From Amycolatopsis roodepoortensis (lineage in GTDB: Bacteria; Actinomycetota; Actinomycetes; Mycobacteriales; Pseudonocardiaceae): a stretch of DNA of 64,000 bases. Position 1 is the stretch's first letter. Every line of letters starts with the position of its first letter. The stretch is from positions 1,674,001 through 1,738,000 of the forward strand of contig NZ_JADBEJ010000004.1 in the NCBI RefSeq assembly GCF_014873915.1, in the 5' to 3' direction. Shown piece after piece: positions 8,302-17,602 of this stretch. The notes beneath the pieces are model-generated. The model had not been told where the DNA came from. It saw only the letters and a list, made by a program, of their open reading frames with translations, and did not search any database. Made by a program: the position numbers and the translations under genes.

Positions 8302-9279
8302 ATGACTCACGCGATCAGGGCCGAGGGCCTGGTCAAACACTATGGGGAGACGAAGGCGCTCGACGGGGTCGATCTGGAGGTCCCGGCGGGCAAGGTGGTC
8401 GGGGTGCTGGGGCCGAACGGCGCGGGGAAGACGACCGCCGTCCGGATCCTGGCCACCTTGATCCGGCCGGACCGCGGCCACGCGAGCGTCTTCGGCTACG
8501 ACGTCGTCAAGAACCCGATGGCGGTCCGGAGCATGATCGGGCTGACCGGGCAGTACGCGTCGGTCGACGAGGACCTTTCCGGTACGGAGAACCTCGTCCT
8601 GATCGGCAGGCTGCTGGAGTTCTCAAGGTCGGACGCGAAGAAGCGCGCGGCCGACCTGCTGGAGCGGTTCGAGCTCACCGACGCCGCCGGCCGCGCGATC
8701 AAGACCTACTCGGGCGGGATGCGGCGGCGGCTCGACCTCGCCGCGAGCCTGGTCGGCCGTCCCAAGGTGCTGTACCTGGACGAGCCGACCACGGGGCTCG
8801 ACCCGCACGCCCGCAACGAGGTCTGGGCCGTGGTCCGGACGCTGGTCGCGGACGGTACGACGGTGCTGCTCACCACGCAGTACCTGGAGGAGGCCGACCA
8901 GCTGGCCGACACGATCACCGTGTTCGACCACGGGCACGTCGTGGCCAACGGGCGCGCCGACGAGCTCAAGCGGCGGACCGGCGGCCAAACGCTGCAGGTG
9001 CGGCCGTCCGCGCTCGCCGACCTCGACGCCGTCGAGCGCATCCTGGCCGGGCTCACCGGGGTCCGGCCGAACCGGGACGACGACACCGGACTGCTCACCG
9101 CGCCCGTCGCCGACCCGGTCCTGCTGTCCACTTTGGTCCGCAAGCTGGACGAGGCCGGGATCACCGCGGACGAGCTGGCGCTGCGGCTGCCCAGCCTCGA
9201 CGAGGTGTTCCTCGCGCTGACCGGCAAGAAGACCGACGAGTCCACAAAGGACACGACTCCGGAAGGGAGCCTGGTATGA
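8302..9279 (+). CDS. DrrA-type ABC transporter ATP-binding protein
   Basis: ATPase subunit of a two-gene ABC exporter, 325 residues. The ATG follows AGGAGG at good spacing. Walker A is GPNGAGKTT, the signature is YSGGMRRRLDLA and Walker B is VLYLDEPTTGLDP; the C-terminal about 90 residues form the DrrA-like accessory domain. It overlaps the permease gene by 4 bases. Relatives (DrrA of daunorubicin resistance) energise drug or lipid export; the substrate here is unknown. The 145-base space to the divergent EEP gene carries CTTGTCAG twice in tandem, a possible regulator site. Confidence 0.95.
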   Translation: MTHAIRAEGLVKHYGETKALDGVDLEVPAGKVVGVLGPNGAGKTTAVRILATLIRPDRGHASVFGYDVVKNPMAVRSMIGLTGQYASVDEDLSGTENLVLIGRLLEFSRSDAKKRAADLLERFELTDAAGRAIKTYSGGMRRRLDLAASLVGRPKVLYLDEPTTGLDPHARNEVWAVVRTLVADGTTVLLTTQYLEEADQLADTITVFDHGHVVANGRADELKRRTGGQTLQVRPSALADLDAVERILAGLTGVRPNRDDDTGLLTAPVADPVLLSTLVRKLDEAGITADELALRLPSLDEVFLALTGKKTDESTKDTTPEGSLV

Positions 9280-10067
9280 CGACTATCGCGGCGCCACGGC
9301 GCGTCTCACCGTCGAGCGGCGTTCGGCACGGGCTTTCCCTCGCCTGGCGCGGCATCCTGAAGATCCGCAAGAACCCGGAGCAGCTGGCCGACGTCACCAT
9401 CGCGCCGATCATCTTCCTGGTCATGTTCGTCTACCTGTTCGGTGGCGCGATCATGGGCAGCACCGAGGGCTATCTCCAGATGATCGTGCCCGGCATCATG
9501 GTGTTCAACATCCTGCAGGCCAGCATGACCGTCGGCGTCCAGCTGAACACCGACGTCACCAAGGGCGTGTTCGACCGGTTCCGCGCGATGCCGATCGCCA
9601 GGTCCGCGCCGCTGATCGGCGCCGTGCTCGCCGACATCGTGCGGTATCTGGTGTGCCTGGTCGTGCTGATGGTCGTCGCGACGATCATGGGCTACCGCGT
9701 CCAGACCGGGCCGGCCGAGTTCGCGCTGGCGATCGCGCTCGTCATCGCGTTCGCGCTGTCGTTCTGCTGGGCATCGGTGTTCGTCGGGATGCTGGTGAAG
9801 AGCCCCGGCGCGGTGCAGGGCCTGATGTTCGTGGTGCTGATGCCGCTGACCTTCGGCAGCAACGTCTTCGTCCCGACCGGCACCATGCCCGGCTGGCTGA
9901 AGGCGTGGGCCGACATCAGCCCGGTGACGCAGATGTCCGACGTCCTGCGCGGGCTGATGAACGGCGGGCCGATCGCCGGCCCGCTGACCGGTTCGCTGAT
10001 CTGGATGGCGGCCGCGATCGCGGTCTTCTTCCCGCTCGCCACTTGGGCTTACCGGAAGCGCGTCTGA
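9276..10067 (+). CDS. DrrB-type ABC transporter permease
   Basis: ABC-2 type membrane subunit of 263 residues with about six hydrophobic segments, including ADVTIAPIIFLVMFVYLFGGAI near the start. The FDRFRAMPIARSAPLIG loop is the conserved ABC-2 export motif. The ATG overlaps the upstream TGA (ATGA), so it is translationally coupled to its ATPase. A hairpin at 10085 closes the unit. Confidence 0.94.
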   Translation: MTTIAAPRRVSPSSGVRHGLSLAWRGILKIRKNPEQLADVTIAPIIFLVMFVYLFGGAIMGSTEGYLQMIVPGIMVFNILQASMTVGVQLNTDVTKGVFDRFRAMPIARSAPLIGAVLADIVRYLVCLVVLMVVATIMGYRVQTGPAEFALAIALVIAFALSFCWASVFVGMLVKSPGAVQGLMFVVLMPLTFGSNVFVPTGTMPGWLKAWADISPVTQMSDVLRGLMNGGPIAGPLTGSLIWMAAAIAVFFPLATWAYRKRV

Positions 10068-10084
10068 CGGGGGTCAGGGGGAAC

Positions 10085-10135
10085 GCGCGTGAAGGGCTCC
10101 TCGCCTCTGCCGGGCGAGGAGCCCTTCTTCACGCG
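10085..10135. terminator. Bidirectional hairpin terminator
   Basis: Inverted repeat with arms GCGCGTGAAGGGCTCCTCGCC (one arm carries a 3-base bulge) around TCTGCCG. It lies between the convergent permease and AfsR-like genes and overlaps the stop codon of the latter. It belongs to the same GAAGGSCCC family as other hairpins in the window. Confidence 0.8.
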
Positions 10136-13100
10136 CTCGCTTCCTGGCAGATCCAGGCGACCAGGTCCGGACGCGACAGGCCGGCGTCCTGGACGAGGAG
10201 CTCTTCGTAGCGCTCCTCGCCGAAGTGCTCGCGAAGGTCGTCGATGAGCTGCCGGATGCCCGGTTCCCCGAGGTCCAGCCTGCCGCGCAACAGCTTCGCC
10301 GCGCCGAGCAGCCGGACGGCCGCCTCGGGCCTTCCCTGCCGGAACCGGATCAGGCCGCAGACCTCCACGATCCGGCCGAGGTCGGGCATGTCGCCGCGTT
10401 GCGCGGTGGACTTCACGACCACCGCGGCCCCGCGCTCGGCCGCGTCCAGGTCCCCGGCGGCCAGCGCGATCTCGGTGTCGATGTATCCACCGAATTCGTC
10501 GCCGAAGAGGCCCGGCATCGGCACCGTCGCCATCCGCTCGCGGAACCGGACGCCGACCGCGCGTGCCTCGTCGATCCGCCCGGCGCGGCTGAGCAGATCG
10601 GCCTTGCCCACCAGCACCATCACCGCGAGCTGGTCGTTGCCCGTGTCGATCGCGTAGCGCTCCGCGTCGCGCATCTCGCGCATCGCCGTCTCGAGGTCGC
10701 CGGCCCGCGCGTACTCCGTCGCGAGGCGCCAGCGCTGCTGGATCACGTCGTCCTGCGAGCCCAGTTCGAGCGCGAGGGCGAGGCCTCGCCGGTACAGCGC
10801 GATCGCGGCGTCGTGATCACCCGACATCGAGATGTCGCTCGCCTTCATGCCCACGGCCATCGCGGTGCCCCAGCGGTCGCCCACGGCCGTGAACCCTTCG
10901 TAGGCCTTGTCCCTGGCCTTCTCCGCGCCCTCGGGGTCGCCGTCGTCGGCGAGCAGGAAGCTCTGCGCCCACGACCCCGCCGACCTGGACCACGGGTCCG
11001 GGCTCGCCAGCGCCCGCTCGACCTCGCGGTGCGCCAGTTCCTTGTTCTGGCTGAAGAAGGCCAGCATGGGCAGGCCGATCGCCAGCCCGGCGAAGCGGGT
11101 GTGCGCGTTCGTCCGCACACAGTCGTCGATGAGCTCCCGCACGGCTTCGGGGTCGCCGACGCCGGGCACCATGCCGGAGATCGCCCGCATCGCCCGGAAC
11201 GCGGCCGCGAAGTCGTCCTCCAGCCGGTCTCCGAAGGTGAGCACTTCGTCGACGAAGGACTCGCCCCGGTCGTTGTCGCCTTTGACCAGCCAGTACCAGA
11301 AGGTGCCGCCGAACAGCCGCGTCGCCATTTCCACGTCACCGGCGTCGATTGCCTGGCGGAGCGAGGTCACGATGTTGCCGTGCTCCGCGTCGTAGCGCGA
11401 GATGGCGACGAGCTGATCCGCCGTCCGCAGCATCGGCTCCAGCCGCTCGGCGAGCTGGGCGTAGTAGCGGTGGTAGGCCTTCGTGAGCTGTTCTCGCTCT
11501 TGGGCTTCGTCGAGCCGTTCCGCCGCGTAGGCCCGGATGGTCTCCAGCATGCGGTAACGCGGCTCGCCGTGGTCTCCGGCGATGGCGTCCACAATGGACT
11601 TCTCGACGAGCGAACCGAGGACGTACAGGACGTCTTCGGCGGGCAGGCCATCGCCGGCACAGACGCTCTCGACCGCTTCCACCTCGGCGCCGCCCCCGAA
11701 GACCGAAAGCCGCCTGGCGAGCACGCGTTCGGCGTCGTCGAGCAGGTCCCAGCTCCACTCGACGACGGCCCGCAGCGTGCGCTGCCGCGGCAGCGCGGTG
11801 CGGCTGCCCGAGGTCAGCAGGCGGAACCGGTCGTCGAGCCGCCGCGAGATCTGCGCGACGGTCATCGACCGGAGCCGCGCGGCGGCGAGTTCCAGCGCCA
11901 GCGGCATCCCGTCCAGCCTGCGGCAGATCTGCGCGACGTCGTCCACAGTGGACTCATCGAGCACGAAGTCCGGGCGGACGGCGGCCGCCCGGTCGACGAA
12001 CAGCCGGATCGCGCCCGCCTCGGCCGCTTGGGAAACGGTCGGCGTGCCTTCCGGGACGGACAGCGGGCCGAGCGGGCACAGCGTCTCGCCGTCGATGGCC
12101 AGCGCTTCCCGGCTCGTCGCGAGGATCCGCAGGGTCGGCACGCGGCGCAACAAGGTGTTCGTCAGCTCCGCGGCCGCGTCGACCAGATGCTCGCAGTTGT
12201 CCAGCACCAGCACCGATTCACCGGCGCCGAGCGTCTCCACGACCCTGGCCAGCGCGTCCACCGGGCGGCGCATCGGATCGCCACCGTGTGAAAGACCGAG
12301 ATCCCACAGCTCCAGTGCGGCGAAGACCGCGCCGGGCAGGTCTCCCGGGTCGCGGACGCCGGCGAGCGGCACGAACCAGACGCGTCCGCGCGCGTGCGCC
12401 GGATGCCGCGTCGCGACCTCGGTGGCCAGCCGCGTCTTCCCGGCGCCGCCGGGCCCGACCAGCGTCACCAGCCGCGCACCCGCGAGAAGCTCGGCGACCA
12501 GCTTCAACTCGTCGTCGCGGCCGACGAAACTGGTGAGCCGGACCGGGAGATGATCGGCGGCCGCGGGCGGCGGGCCGAGTTCACCGCGCAACGCGGCGAG
12601 ATGGATCTCCCGGAGTTCGGCCGACGGGTCGACGCCGAGCTGATCGGCCAGCGCCGCCCGGACCTCCTCGTAGACGGCGAGGGCGTCGGACTGCCGGTCC
12701 GCCGCGCACAACGCCCGCATCCACAGCCCGGCGAGCCGTTCACGCAGCGGGTGCCGCGTGGCCGCCTCCTTCAGGTCCGCGAGCACCCGGTCGTGCCCGC
12801 CCAGCCGGATCTCCGCCTCGAAACGGTCTTCGGCGGCTTCGAGGCGCAGGTCCTCGAGCCGGGTCGCCGGTGCCTGCGCGAAAGGGGCATCGAGCACGTC
12901 GGACAGCGCCTGACCACGCCAAAGGCCGAGCGCTTCGGCGAGAATGGCGGCCGCTCCGGCGTCCCGGCCTGCCGCCAGCTCCGCGCGCCCCTCCGCCGCC
13001 AGCCGCTCGAAGCGGCACACGTCGACGTCCTCGCGGGCGACGTCCAGGCGGTATCCACCCGGCCCCGAGTCCAGGGTGACGTCGTCGGCACGCAGCACCT

Positions 13101-13314
13101 TGCGCAACCGCGAGACCAGGGATTGCAGCGCGTTCGCCGCGTCGGCGGGCGGCTCCGCGCCCCAGAGACCGTCGATGAGGGCCAAGGCGGGGACGGCGCG
13201 GCCGGGGTCCAGCGCGAGCCTGGCCAGGAGCATGCGGAGGCGGGCACCGCCGATGTCGACCGGGGTGCCGTCACCGGCCTCCGCTCCGACCGGGCCCAGC
13301 AGCGTCACACGCAC
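10129..13314 (-). CDS. AfsR/SARP-family transcriptional regulator with NB-ARC and TPR domains
   Basis: 1061-residue regulator. Residues 1-95 form a winged-helix OmpR-type DNA-binding domain (DGLWGAEPPADAANALQ), about 96-245 the bacterial transcriptional activation domain, and about 262 onward an NB-ARC-like ATPase with Walker A VGPGGAGKTR near 286-295. A long alpha-helical TPR-like tail follows. Such proteins switch on secondary-metabolite or stress genes in response to a signal sensed by the ATPase/TPR part. No biosynthetic cluster is beside it. It runs convergent to the DrrAB-like exporter; GTG start at 13314. Confidence 0.92.
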   Translation of the reverse strand: MRVTLLGPVGAEAGDGTPVDIGGARLRMLLARLALDPGRAVPALALIDGLWGAEPPADAANALQSLVSRLRKVLRADDVTLDSGPGGYRLDVAREDVDVCRFERLAAEGRAELAAGRDAGAAAILAEALGLWRGQALSDVLDAPFAQAPATRLEDLRLEAAEDRFEAEIRLGGHDRVLADLKEAATRHPLRERLAGLWMRALCAADRQSDALAVYEEVRAALADQLGVDPSAELREIHLAALRGELGPPPAAADHLPVRLTSFVGRDDELKLVAELLAGARLVTLVGPGGAGKTRLATEVATRHPAHARGRVWFVPLAGVRDPGDLPGAVFAALELWDLGLSHGGDPMRRPVDALARVVETLGAGESVLVLDNCEHLVDAAAELTNTLLRRVPTLRILATSREALAIDGETLCPLGPLSVPEGTPTVSQAAEAGAIRLFVDRAAAVRPDFVLDESTVDDVAQICRRLDGMPLALELAAARLRSMTVAQISRRLDDRFRLLTSGSRTALPRQRTLRAVVEWSWDLLDDAERVLARRLSVFGGGAEVEAVESVCAGDGLPAEDVLYVLGSLVEKSIVDAIAGDHGEPRYRMLETIRAYAAERLDEAQEREQLTKAYHRYYAQLAERLEPMLRTADQLVAISRYDAEHGNIVTSLRQAIDAGDVEMATRLFGGTFWYWLVKGDNDRGESFVDEVLTFGDRLEDDFAAAFRAMRAISGMVPGVGDPEAVRELIDDCVRTNAHTRFAGLAIGLPMLAFFSQNKELAHREVERALASPDPWSRSAGSWAQSFLLADDGDPEGAEKARDKAYEGFTAVGDRWGTAMAVGMKASDISMSGDHDAAIALYRRGLALALELGSQDDVIQQRWRLATEYARAGDLETAMREMRDAERYAIDTGNDQLAVMVLVGKADLLSRAGRIDEARAVGVRFRERMATVPMPGLFGDEFGGYIDTEIALAAGDLDAAERGAAVVVKSTAQRGDMPDLGRIVEVCGLIRFRQGRPEAAVRLLGAAKLLRGRLDLGEPGIRQLIDDLREHFGEERYEELLVQDAGLSRPDLVAWICQEASA

Positions 13315-13510
13315 GACCCCCAGCTTTCCAGAAGCCGCAAATGGATAGCCCGACCAGGCTGCGTCTTTCAGAGCGCGCTCTCGGACTCCAGACCTCGATC
13401 AGGCGACGGAAGTGGGGATTATCCGGGCACGAAGGATCTTTCCGGGCGGACGGCCGAGGCCACGGCGCTACGTTCGTGACCGAGTCACCGCCGATCGACT
13501 GGGAGCGTGA

Positions 13511-14926
13511 ATGAGGTACCGGAGTACGGCCGTCATCGCCGCCGTTCTGGCCGCGAGTGTCCTCGGCGGCGGGACCGCCCTCGCCGACACCGGGAAACCC
13601 GGCGCCGACGGCGCGGGCGACAGCTACTACCCGCAGGACGGCAACGGTGGCTACGACGTCGCCGACTACAACCTGAAGATCGGCTACGAGCCCGCCACCA
13701 GGCAGCTCACCGGCCACCAGACGATCACCGGCCGGACCACCCAAGCGCTGAGTTCGTTCAACCTCGACCTGCGCGGGCTCACTGTCGACTCGGTCAAGGT
13801 GAACGGGCGGAAAGCGACCTTCACCCGGACCGGCGACCACGAACTCGTGATCACCCCGGCGCGTTCGCTGCGGAACCACGAGCGGTTCACCGCCGAGGTC
13901 GCCTACCACGGCGTCCCGCAGCCGATCGAGGATCCGGCGCTGGGCGAGAACGGCTGGCAGTACGCGAAATCCGGCGGCGCGTTCGTCGCGGGCGAGCCGA
14001 AATCCGCGACCACGTGGTACCCGGTCAACGACACCCCGCGGGACAAGGCGACCTTCCACCTCGCCGTCACCGTGCCCTCGGAATGGGGCGTCATCTCGAA
14101 CGGCCGCGAGCGCGGGAAGTTCGCTTCGGGCGACAACACCACGTACGTCTGGGCCGAAGAGACCCCGGCCGTGCCGTACATGACGACGGTCGCGATCGAC
14201 AAATGGGAGTTCGAGCGGACGAAGCTGTCCGACGGCACCCCGGTCGTCAACGCCTACGCCCCCGGCACCCCGGAGTCGACCAAACAGGCCGAGGCGCGGC
14301 TGCCGGAGATCATCGACTTCCTGTCGTCGAAGTTCGGGCGCTACCCGGTGGACGCGGCGGGCGGCATCTTCCTCGCCGAGCCGATCGGGTTCTCGCTGGA
14401 GACGCTGAGCAGGCCGATCTACTCGGGCGCGGCGGGCAACGTCCCGACGATCGTGCACGAGAACGCCCACCAGTGGTGGGGCGATTCGGTCGCCGTCGAC
14501 AAGTGGAAGGACGTCTGCCTCAACGAATGCTTCGCCTCGTACGCGGAATGGCTTTGGTCGGAGGCGAAGTCGGGGCAGGACCTCAAGGCGCGCTACCTGA
14601 CCGCCGTGCAGAAGGCGACGGACCGCTTCTGGGCCGGGAAGCTGTACGACATGGGGCCCGGCAACGAGTTCACGTACGTGTACTCGAAGGGGCCGGTGGC
14701 GCTGCACGCGCTGAAGAACTACATCGGCACGGCGCCGTTCGACCGCATCCTGAAGACGTGGCCCGCCATCCACCGCGACGGCAACGCGAGCCTGCCGGAG
14801 TTCCAGAAGTTCGCCGAACGCGTCGCGCACAAGAACCTGCAGGGCTTCTTCGACGCGTGGTTCTACGGCAACACCAAACCGGCACCCGAGTTCCTCTACC
14901 CGGGGGACCTCAAGCCGGCCGCCTGA
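13511..14926 (+). CDS. Secreted M1 family metallopeptidase
   Basis: 471-residue paralogue of the lipoprotein at 3154, here with a Sec signal peptide (hydrophobic stretch ending at about ALADT) instead of a lipobox. The zinc site is HENAHQWWGD with the third ligand Glu in CLNECFASYAEW. Both proteins share DGNGGYD, the LDLRGLTV block and the FFDAWF C-terminus. GGGAG lies 5 bases before the ATG. The likely role is extracellular removal of N-terminal amino acids from peptides; the pyroglutamyl peptidase gene follows after a strong terminator. The 196 bases upstream show no clear operator. Confidence 0.92.
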   Translation: MRYRSTAVIAAVLAASVLGGGTALADTGKPGADGAGDSYYPQDGNGGYDVADYNLKIGYEPATRQLTGHQTITGRTTQALSSFNLDLRGLTVDSVKVNGRKATFTRTGDHELVITPARSLRNHERFTAEVAYHGVPQPIEDPALGENGWQYAKSGGAFVAGEPKSATTWYPVNDTPRDKATFHLAVTVPSEWGVISNGRERGKFASGDNTTYVWAEETPAVPYMTTVAIDKWEFERTKLSDGTPVVNAYAPGTPESTKQAEARLPEIIDFLSSKFGRYPVDAAGGIFLAEPIGFSLETLSRPIYSGAAGNVPTIVHENAHQWWGDSVAVDKWKDVCLNECFASYAEWLWSEAKSGQDLKARYLTAVQKATDRFWAGKLYDMGPGNEFTYVYSKGPVALHALKNYIGTAPFDRILKTWPAIHRDGNASLPEFQKFAERVAHKNLQGFFDAWFYGNTKPAPEFLYPGDLKPAA

Positions 14927-14934
14927 CCTTCCCC

Positions 14935-14980
14935 CTCGTGAGTGGCTAGGACGGTTAGAACCGTCCTAGCCACTCACGAG
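14935..14980. terminator. Perfect 22-bp hairpin terminator
   Basis: Arms CTCGTGAGTGGCTAGGACGG plus TT pair perfectly across a 2-base centre (AG). It lies 8 bases after the M1 peptidase stop and before the pyroglutamyl peptidase gene. Confidence 0.85.
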
Positions 14981-15017
14981 GACCAGGCTGACCAGCGTCA
15001 CACGTTAGGGTGAGGGC

Positions 15018-15653
15018 ATGACGTCAGTGCTCCTCACCGGTTTCGAACCGTTCGGCGGTGAGCGGGTGAACCCGTCGTGGCAGGCGGTTTCCCTGCTCAC
15101 CCGCCGCCGGCACGACACCGTCGCCGTCGAACTGCCGTGCGTGTTCTCGCGTTCGCTGGTCACCCTGCGCGACGCGATCGACGAATACCGGCCGGAACTG
15201 GTGATCTGCGTCGGCCAGGCGGGCGGGCGTCCCGACGTCACCCCGGAGCGGGTCGCGATCAACCTGATCGACGCCCGCATCCCGGACAACGCGGGCTCGC
15301 AGCCCGTCGACGTCCCGGTGATCCCCGGCGGGCCGAACGCGTACTTCACCACGCTGCCGGTGAAGGCGTGTGTCACCGGGATCAAGGCCGCGGGGCTCCC
15401 GGCGTCGGTCTCGCACACCGCCGGGACGTACGTGTGCAACCAGGTCTTCTACGGGCTGATGCACTTGCTGGACAACGACTTTCCCGGTGTTCGCGGCGGT
15501 TTCGTGCACGTGCCGTACACGCCGGAGCAGGCCGCGCGGACGACCGCGCCGAGCCTGGCCGTGCACCGCGCCGCCGAGGCACTGGAGATCATCGTGGAGA
15601 CCGCGCTTTCGGTGACCGAGGATCTCTCGACACCGGCGGGCACCCTGCACTGA
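15018..15653 (+). CDS. pcp: Pyroglutamyl-peptidase I
   Basis: Cysteine peptidase (C15) that removes N-terminal pyroglutamate, 211 residues. VLLTGFEPFGG is the family N-terminus, the catalytic Cys is in HTAGTYVCNQVFYG and the His in GGFVHVPYTPEQ; the catalytic Glu lies near residue 78 (VTPERVAINLIDARIPDNAG region). The stop abuts the Hsp70-like gene's stop (convergent, no gap). Confidence 0.95.
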   Translation: MTSVLLTGFEPFGGERVNPSWQAVSLLTRRRHDTVAVELPCVFSRSLVTLRDAIDEYRPELVICVGQAGGRPDVTPERVAINLIDARIPDNAGSQPVDVPVIPGGPNAYFTTLPVKACVTGIKAAGLPASVSHTAGTYVCNQVFYGLMHLLDNDFPGVRGGFVHVPYTPEQAARTTAPSLAVHRAAEALEIIVETALSVTEDLSTPAGTLH

Positions 15654-17414
15654 TCAAGGTTTGAGCTGCGCGGTGAAGAACTCGACCATCTCCGCCGTCG
15701 TCCGCGCGGAGCCGTCGCTGCGGGTCGAGACGAGCATCGCGCTCAACGGCGCGTCCTCGGTCCCGAAGAGCACGATGCCGCTTCGCGCGCCCACGCCCGC
15801 CAGGTAGCGCCCCCGAAGCCCGTCGGCCGCCCAGGTGCCTTCGACGGGTTTGCCCTTGGTCATGCGCTGCCGGACGCCGTCCTCCAGACCGGTCATCGCG
15901 ACGCCCTGGTAGTAGTTGATCGCGTTCGATCCCTTGTCGTCCTTGAACACGCAGGTGACCGCGGACGCCGCACCCACCGTGGTGGCGGCGTCGGGCGCGT
16001 CCCGGCACTCGTCCCGCTGCGGGATGACGGCGGCGATCCGGCGGAGACAGTCCGTGAACCCCTGCGCGTCCTTCGGCCCGGGCTGATCGCAGCTCACCGG
16101 CTGCGCCGGGGCGGGCGCGGCGACCGGCTCGTCTTCGCCGCCGCTGAGCAGGACGATCGTCGTCACGATCGCCGCGAGGGCGAGCGCGACGACGCCGTAG
16201 GTCGTGGGCTTCTGCCAGTTCCGGCCCGGCGGTGGCGGCGTCCAGCGTGGTGGCTGCGGACGTTGTTGCCGGACCGGCGGTTGCTGAACGGGCTGCTGCC
16301 GCACCGGCGGCGCGACCGGCGCGAAGGCGGGCACCGTCAGCTGCGAGTCTTCGCCACCGGCCGGCACGTGGTGCAGCCCGAACGCGACGGCCGTCTCCGG
16401 CTGATCCTGCGTGGTGGGCGCGATCTTGAGCTGATTCGCCAGCAGGCTCGCCAGCAACGGCATCCGGCTCGGCCCGCCGACGAGGTAGACGCCGCCGAGG
16501 CGGTCCGGGGACAGCCCGGCACGGCGGATCGTGGTGGCCAGAAGCTCGGCGCTGCGCAGGAAACTCGGCCGGACGAGCGCCTCGAGCTCCATCCGCGTCA
16601 CCCGCACGTCGCCGAACGGCTCCGGCATCGGGATCTCGGTCTGCTGATGGCGGGACAGGCTTTCCTTGGCGTCGCGGACGTCCTGCAGCAACGACCGGCG
16701 CGTCCGGCGGTCGCTGACCGACTGCGGGCGCAGGATCCGTTGCCAGCGCGCGGGTTCGGAATGCGAAACCTCACGGCCGATGTGCACCAGGAGCGCCTGG
16801 TCGATGTCGAGACTGCCGAGGTCGGGCAGCCCGTCCTCGGCCAGCACGGCGAACCCCTGTGCGCTGACCCCGACCACCGCGCAGTCGAAGGTGCCCGCCC
16901 CGAGGTCGTACACCGCGATCGGGCCGGGCGGCCGGTGACCGTTGTTGAGCGAGGCGTAATGCGCGGCGGCGGCGACCGGTTCGGGAATGAGCATCGTCGT
17001 GCCGAAACCGGCCTTGAGCGCGGCGTCGCGAAGGATCTGCTTGCGATCCGGGCCCCAGCCCGCGGGATGCGAGATGCGCACCTGGGCGGGCGGACGCTGG
17101 AGTATGAGCTCGGCCTCTTCGCCGACGCGGCGCAGGACCGCGGCGAAGGCGTCGGCGATGGGAAGCGAGACGTCACCGAGCTGGAGGGCACCCTCGTCGA
17201 TGCGCCGCTTCGGATTCGCCTCGAACCGGCTCGGATCCAGCCGGGCCCGGCGTTCGGCGTCACGGCCGACGAAGACCGTGCCGTCCTTGTCGGCGTAGAT
17301 CGCGGACGACATCGTCACCGACCCGTCGATCTCGACGACCTGCGTCCCCCTGCCGTGGATCGAAAGCACCCCCACCGTGCTGGAGGTACCGAAATCGATC
17401 GCCAGAACGTCCAC
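15654..17414 (-). CDS. Hsp70-like ATPase fused to a transmembrane helix and an extracytoplasmic domain
   Basis: 586 residues. About 1-350 is an actin/Hsp70-fold ATPase with phosphate-1 DFGTSSTVGV, phosphate-2 VYDLGAGTFDCAVV and adenosine motif VGGPSRMP. Then comes a Pro/Gln-rich linker (360-400), one transmembrane helix (about 404-424) and a 160-residue Cys-containing outer domain. It lacks the DnaK substrate-binding beta-sandwich, so it is not a standard chaperone; the plan resembles a receptor with a cytoplasmic nucleotide switch (inference). GTG at 17414 is preceded by GGGAGGGGG at a spacing of about 4. Confidence 0.85.
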   Translation of the reverse strand: MDVLAIDFGTSSTVGVLSIHGRGTQVVEIDGSVTMSSAIYADKDGTVFVGRDAERRARLDPSRFEANPKRRIDEGALQLGDVSLPIADAFAAVLRRVGEEAELILQRPPAQVRISHPAGWGPDRKQILRDAALKAGFGTTMLIPEPVAAAAHYASLNNGHRPPGPIAVYDLGAGTFDCAVVGVSAQGFAVLAEDGLPDLGSLDIDQALLVHIGREVSHSEPARWQRILRPQSVSDRRTRRSLLQDVRDAKESLSRHQQTEIPMPEPFGDVRVTRMELEALVRPSFLRSAELLATTIRRAGLSPDRLGGVYLVGGPSRMPLLASLLANQLKIAPTTQDQPETAVAFGLHHVPAGGEDSQLTVPAFAPVAPPVRQQPVQQPPVRQQRPQPPRWTPPPPGRNWQKPTTYGVVALALAAIVTTIVLLSGGEDEPVAAPAPAQPVSCDQPGPKDAQGFTDCLRRIAAVIPQRDECRDAPDAATTVGAASAVTCVFKDDKGSNAINYYQGVAMTGLEDGVRQRMTKGKPVEGTWAADGLRGRYLAGVGARSGIVLFGTEDAPLSAMLVSTRSDGSARTTAEMVEFFTAQLKP

Positions 17415-17458
17415 CTGACCCCCTCCCGGACCCGAAGGGCATCGTCTCACGTCGCCCG

Positions 17459-17538
17459 ATCACGCGAGTTCCGCCTCTGATCACGCGAGTTACGCCTACA
17501 AACACGCGTGTTCGCTCTTCAATCACGCGAGTTCGCCA
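17459..17538. repeat. Family D array, four units of 21-base period
   Basis: The core ATCACGCGAGTT (one unit AACACGCGTGTT) starts at 17459, 17480, 17501 and 17522, exactly 21 bases apart. The array lies upstream of the Hsp70-like gene and downstream of the HigA gene. Other arrays are at 18465-18674 and 27768-27851. Confidence 0.9.
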
Positions 17539-17602
17539 TCCGCGCACGGCGGGCATTCCGCGGGGAAGTGCCCAACCAGCGTGGTCGGGATATCGGGCCG
17601 GG

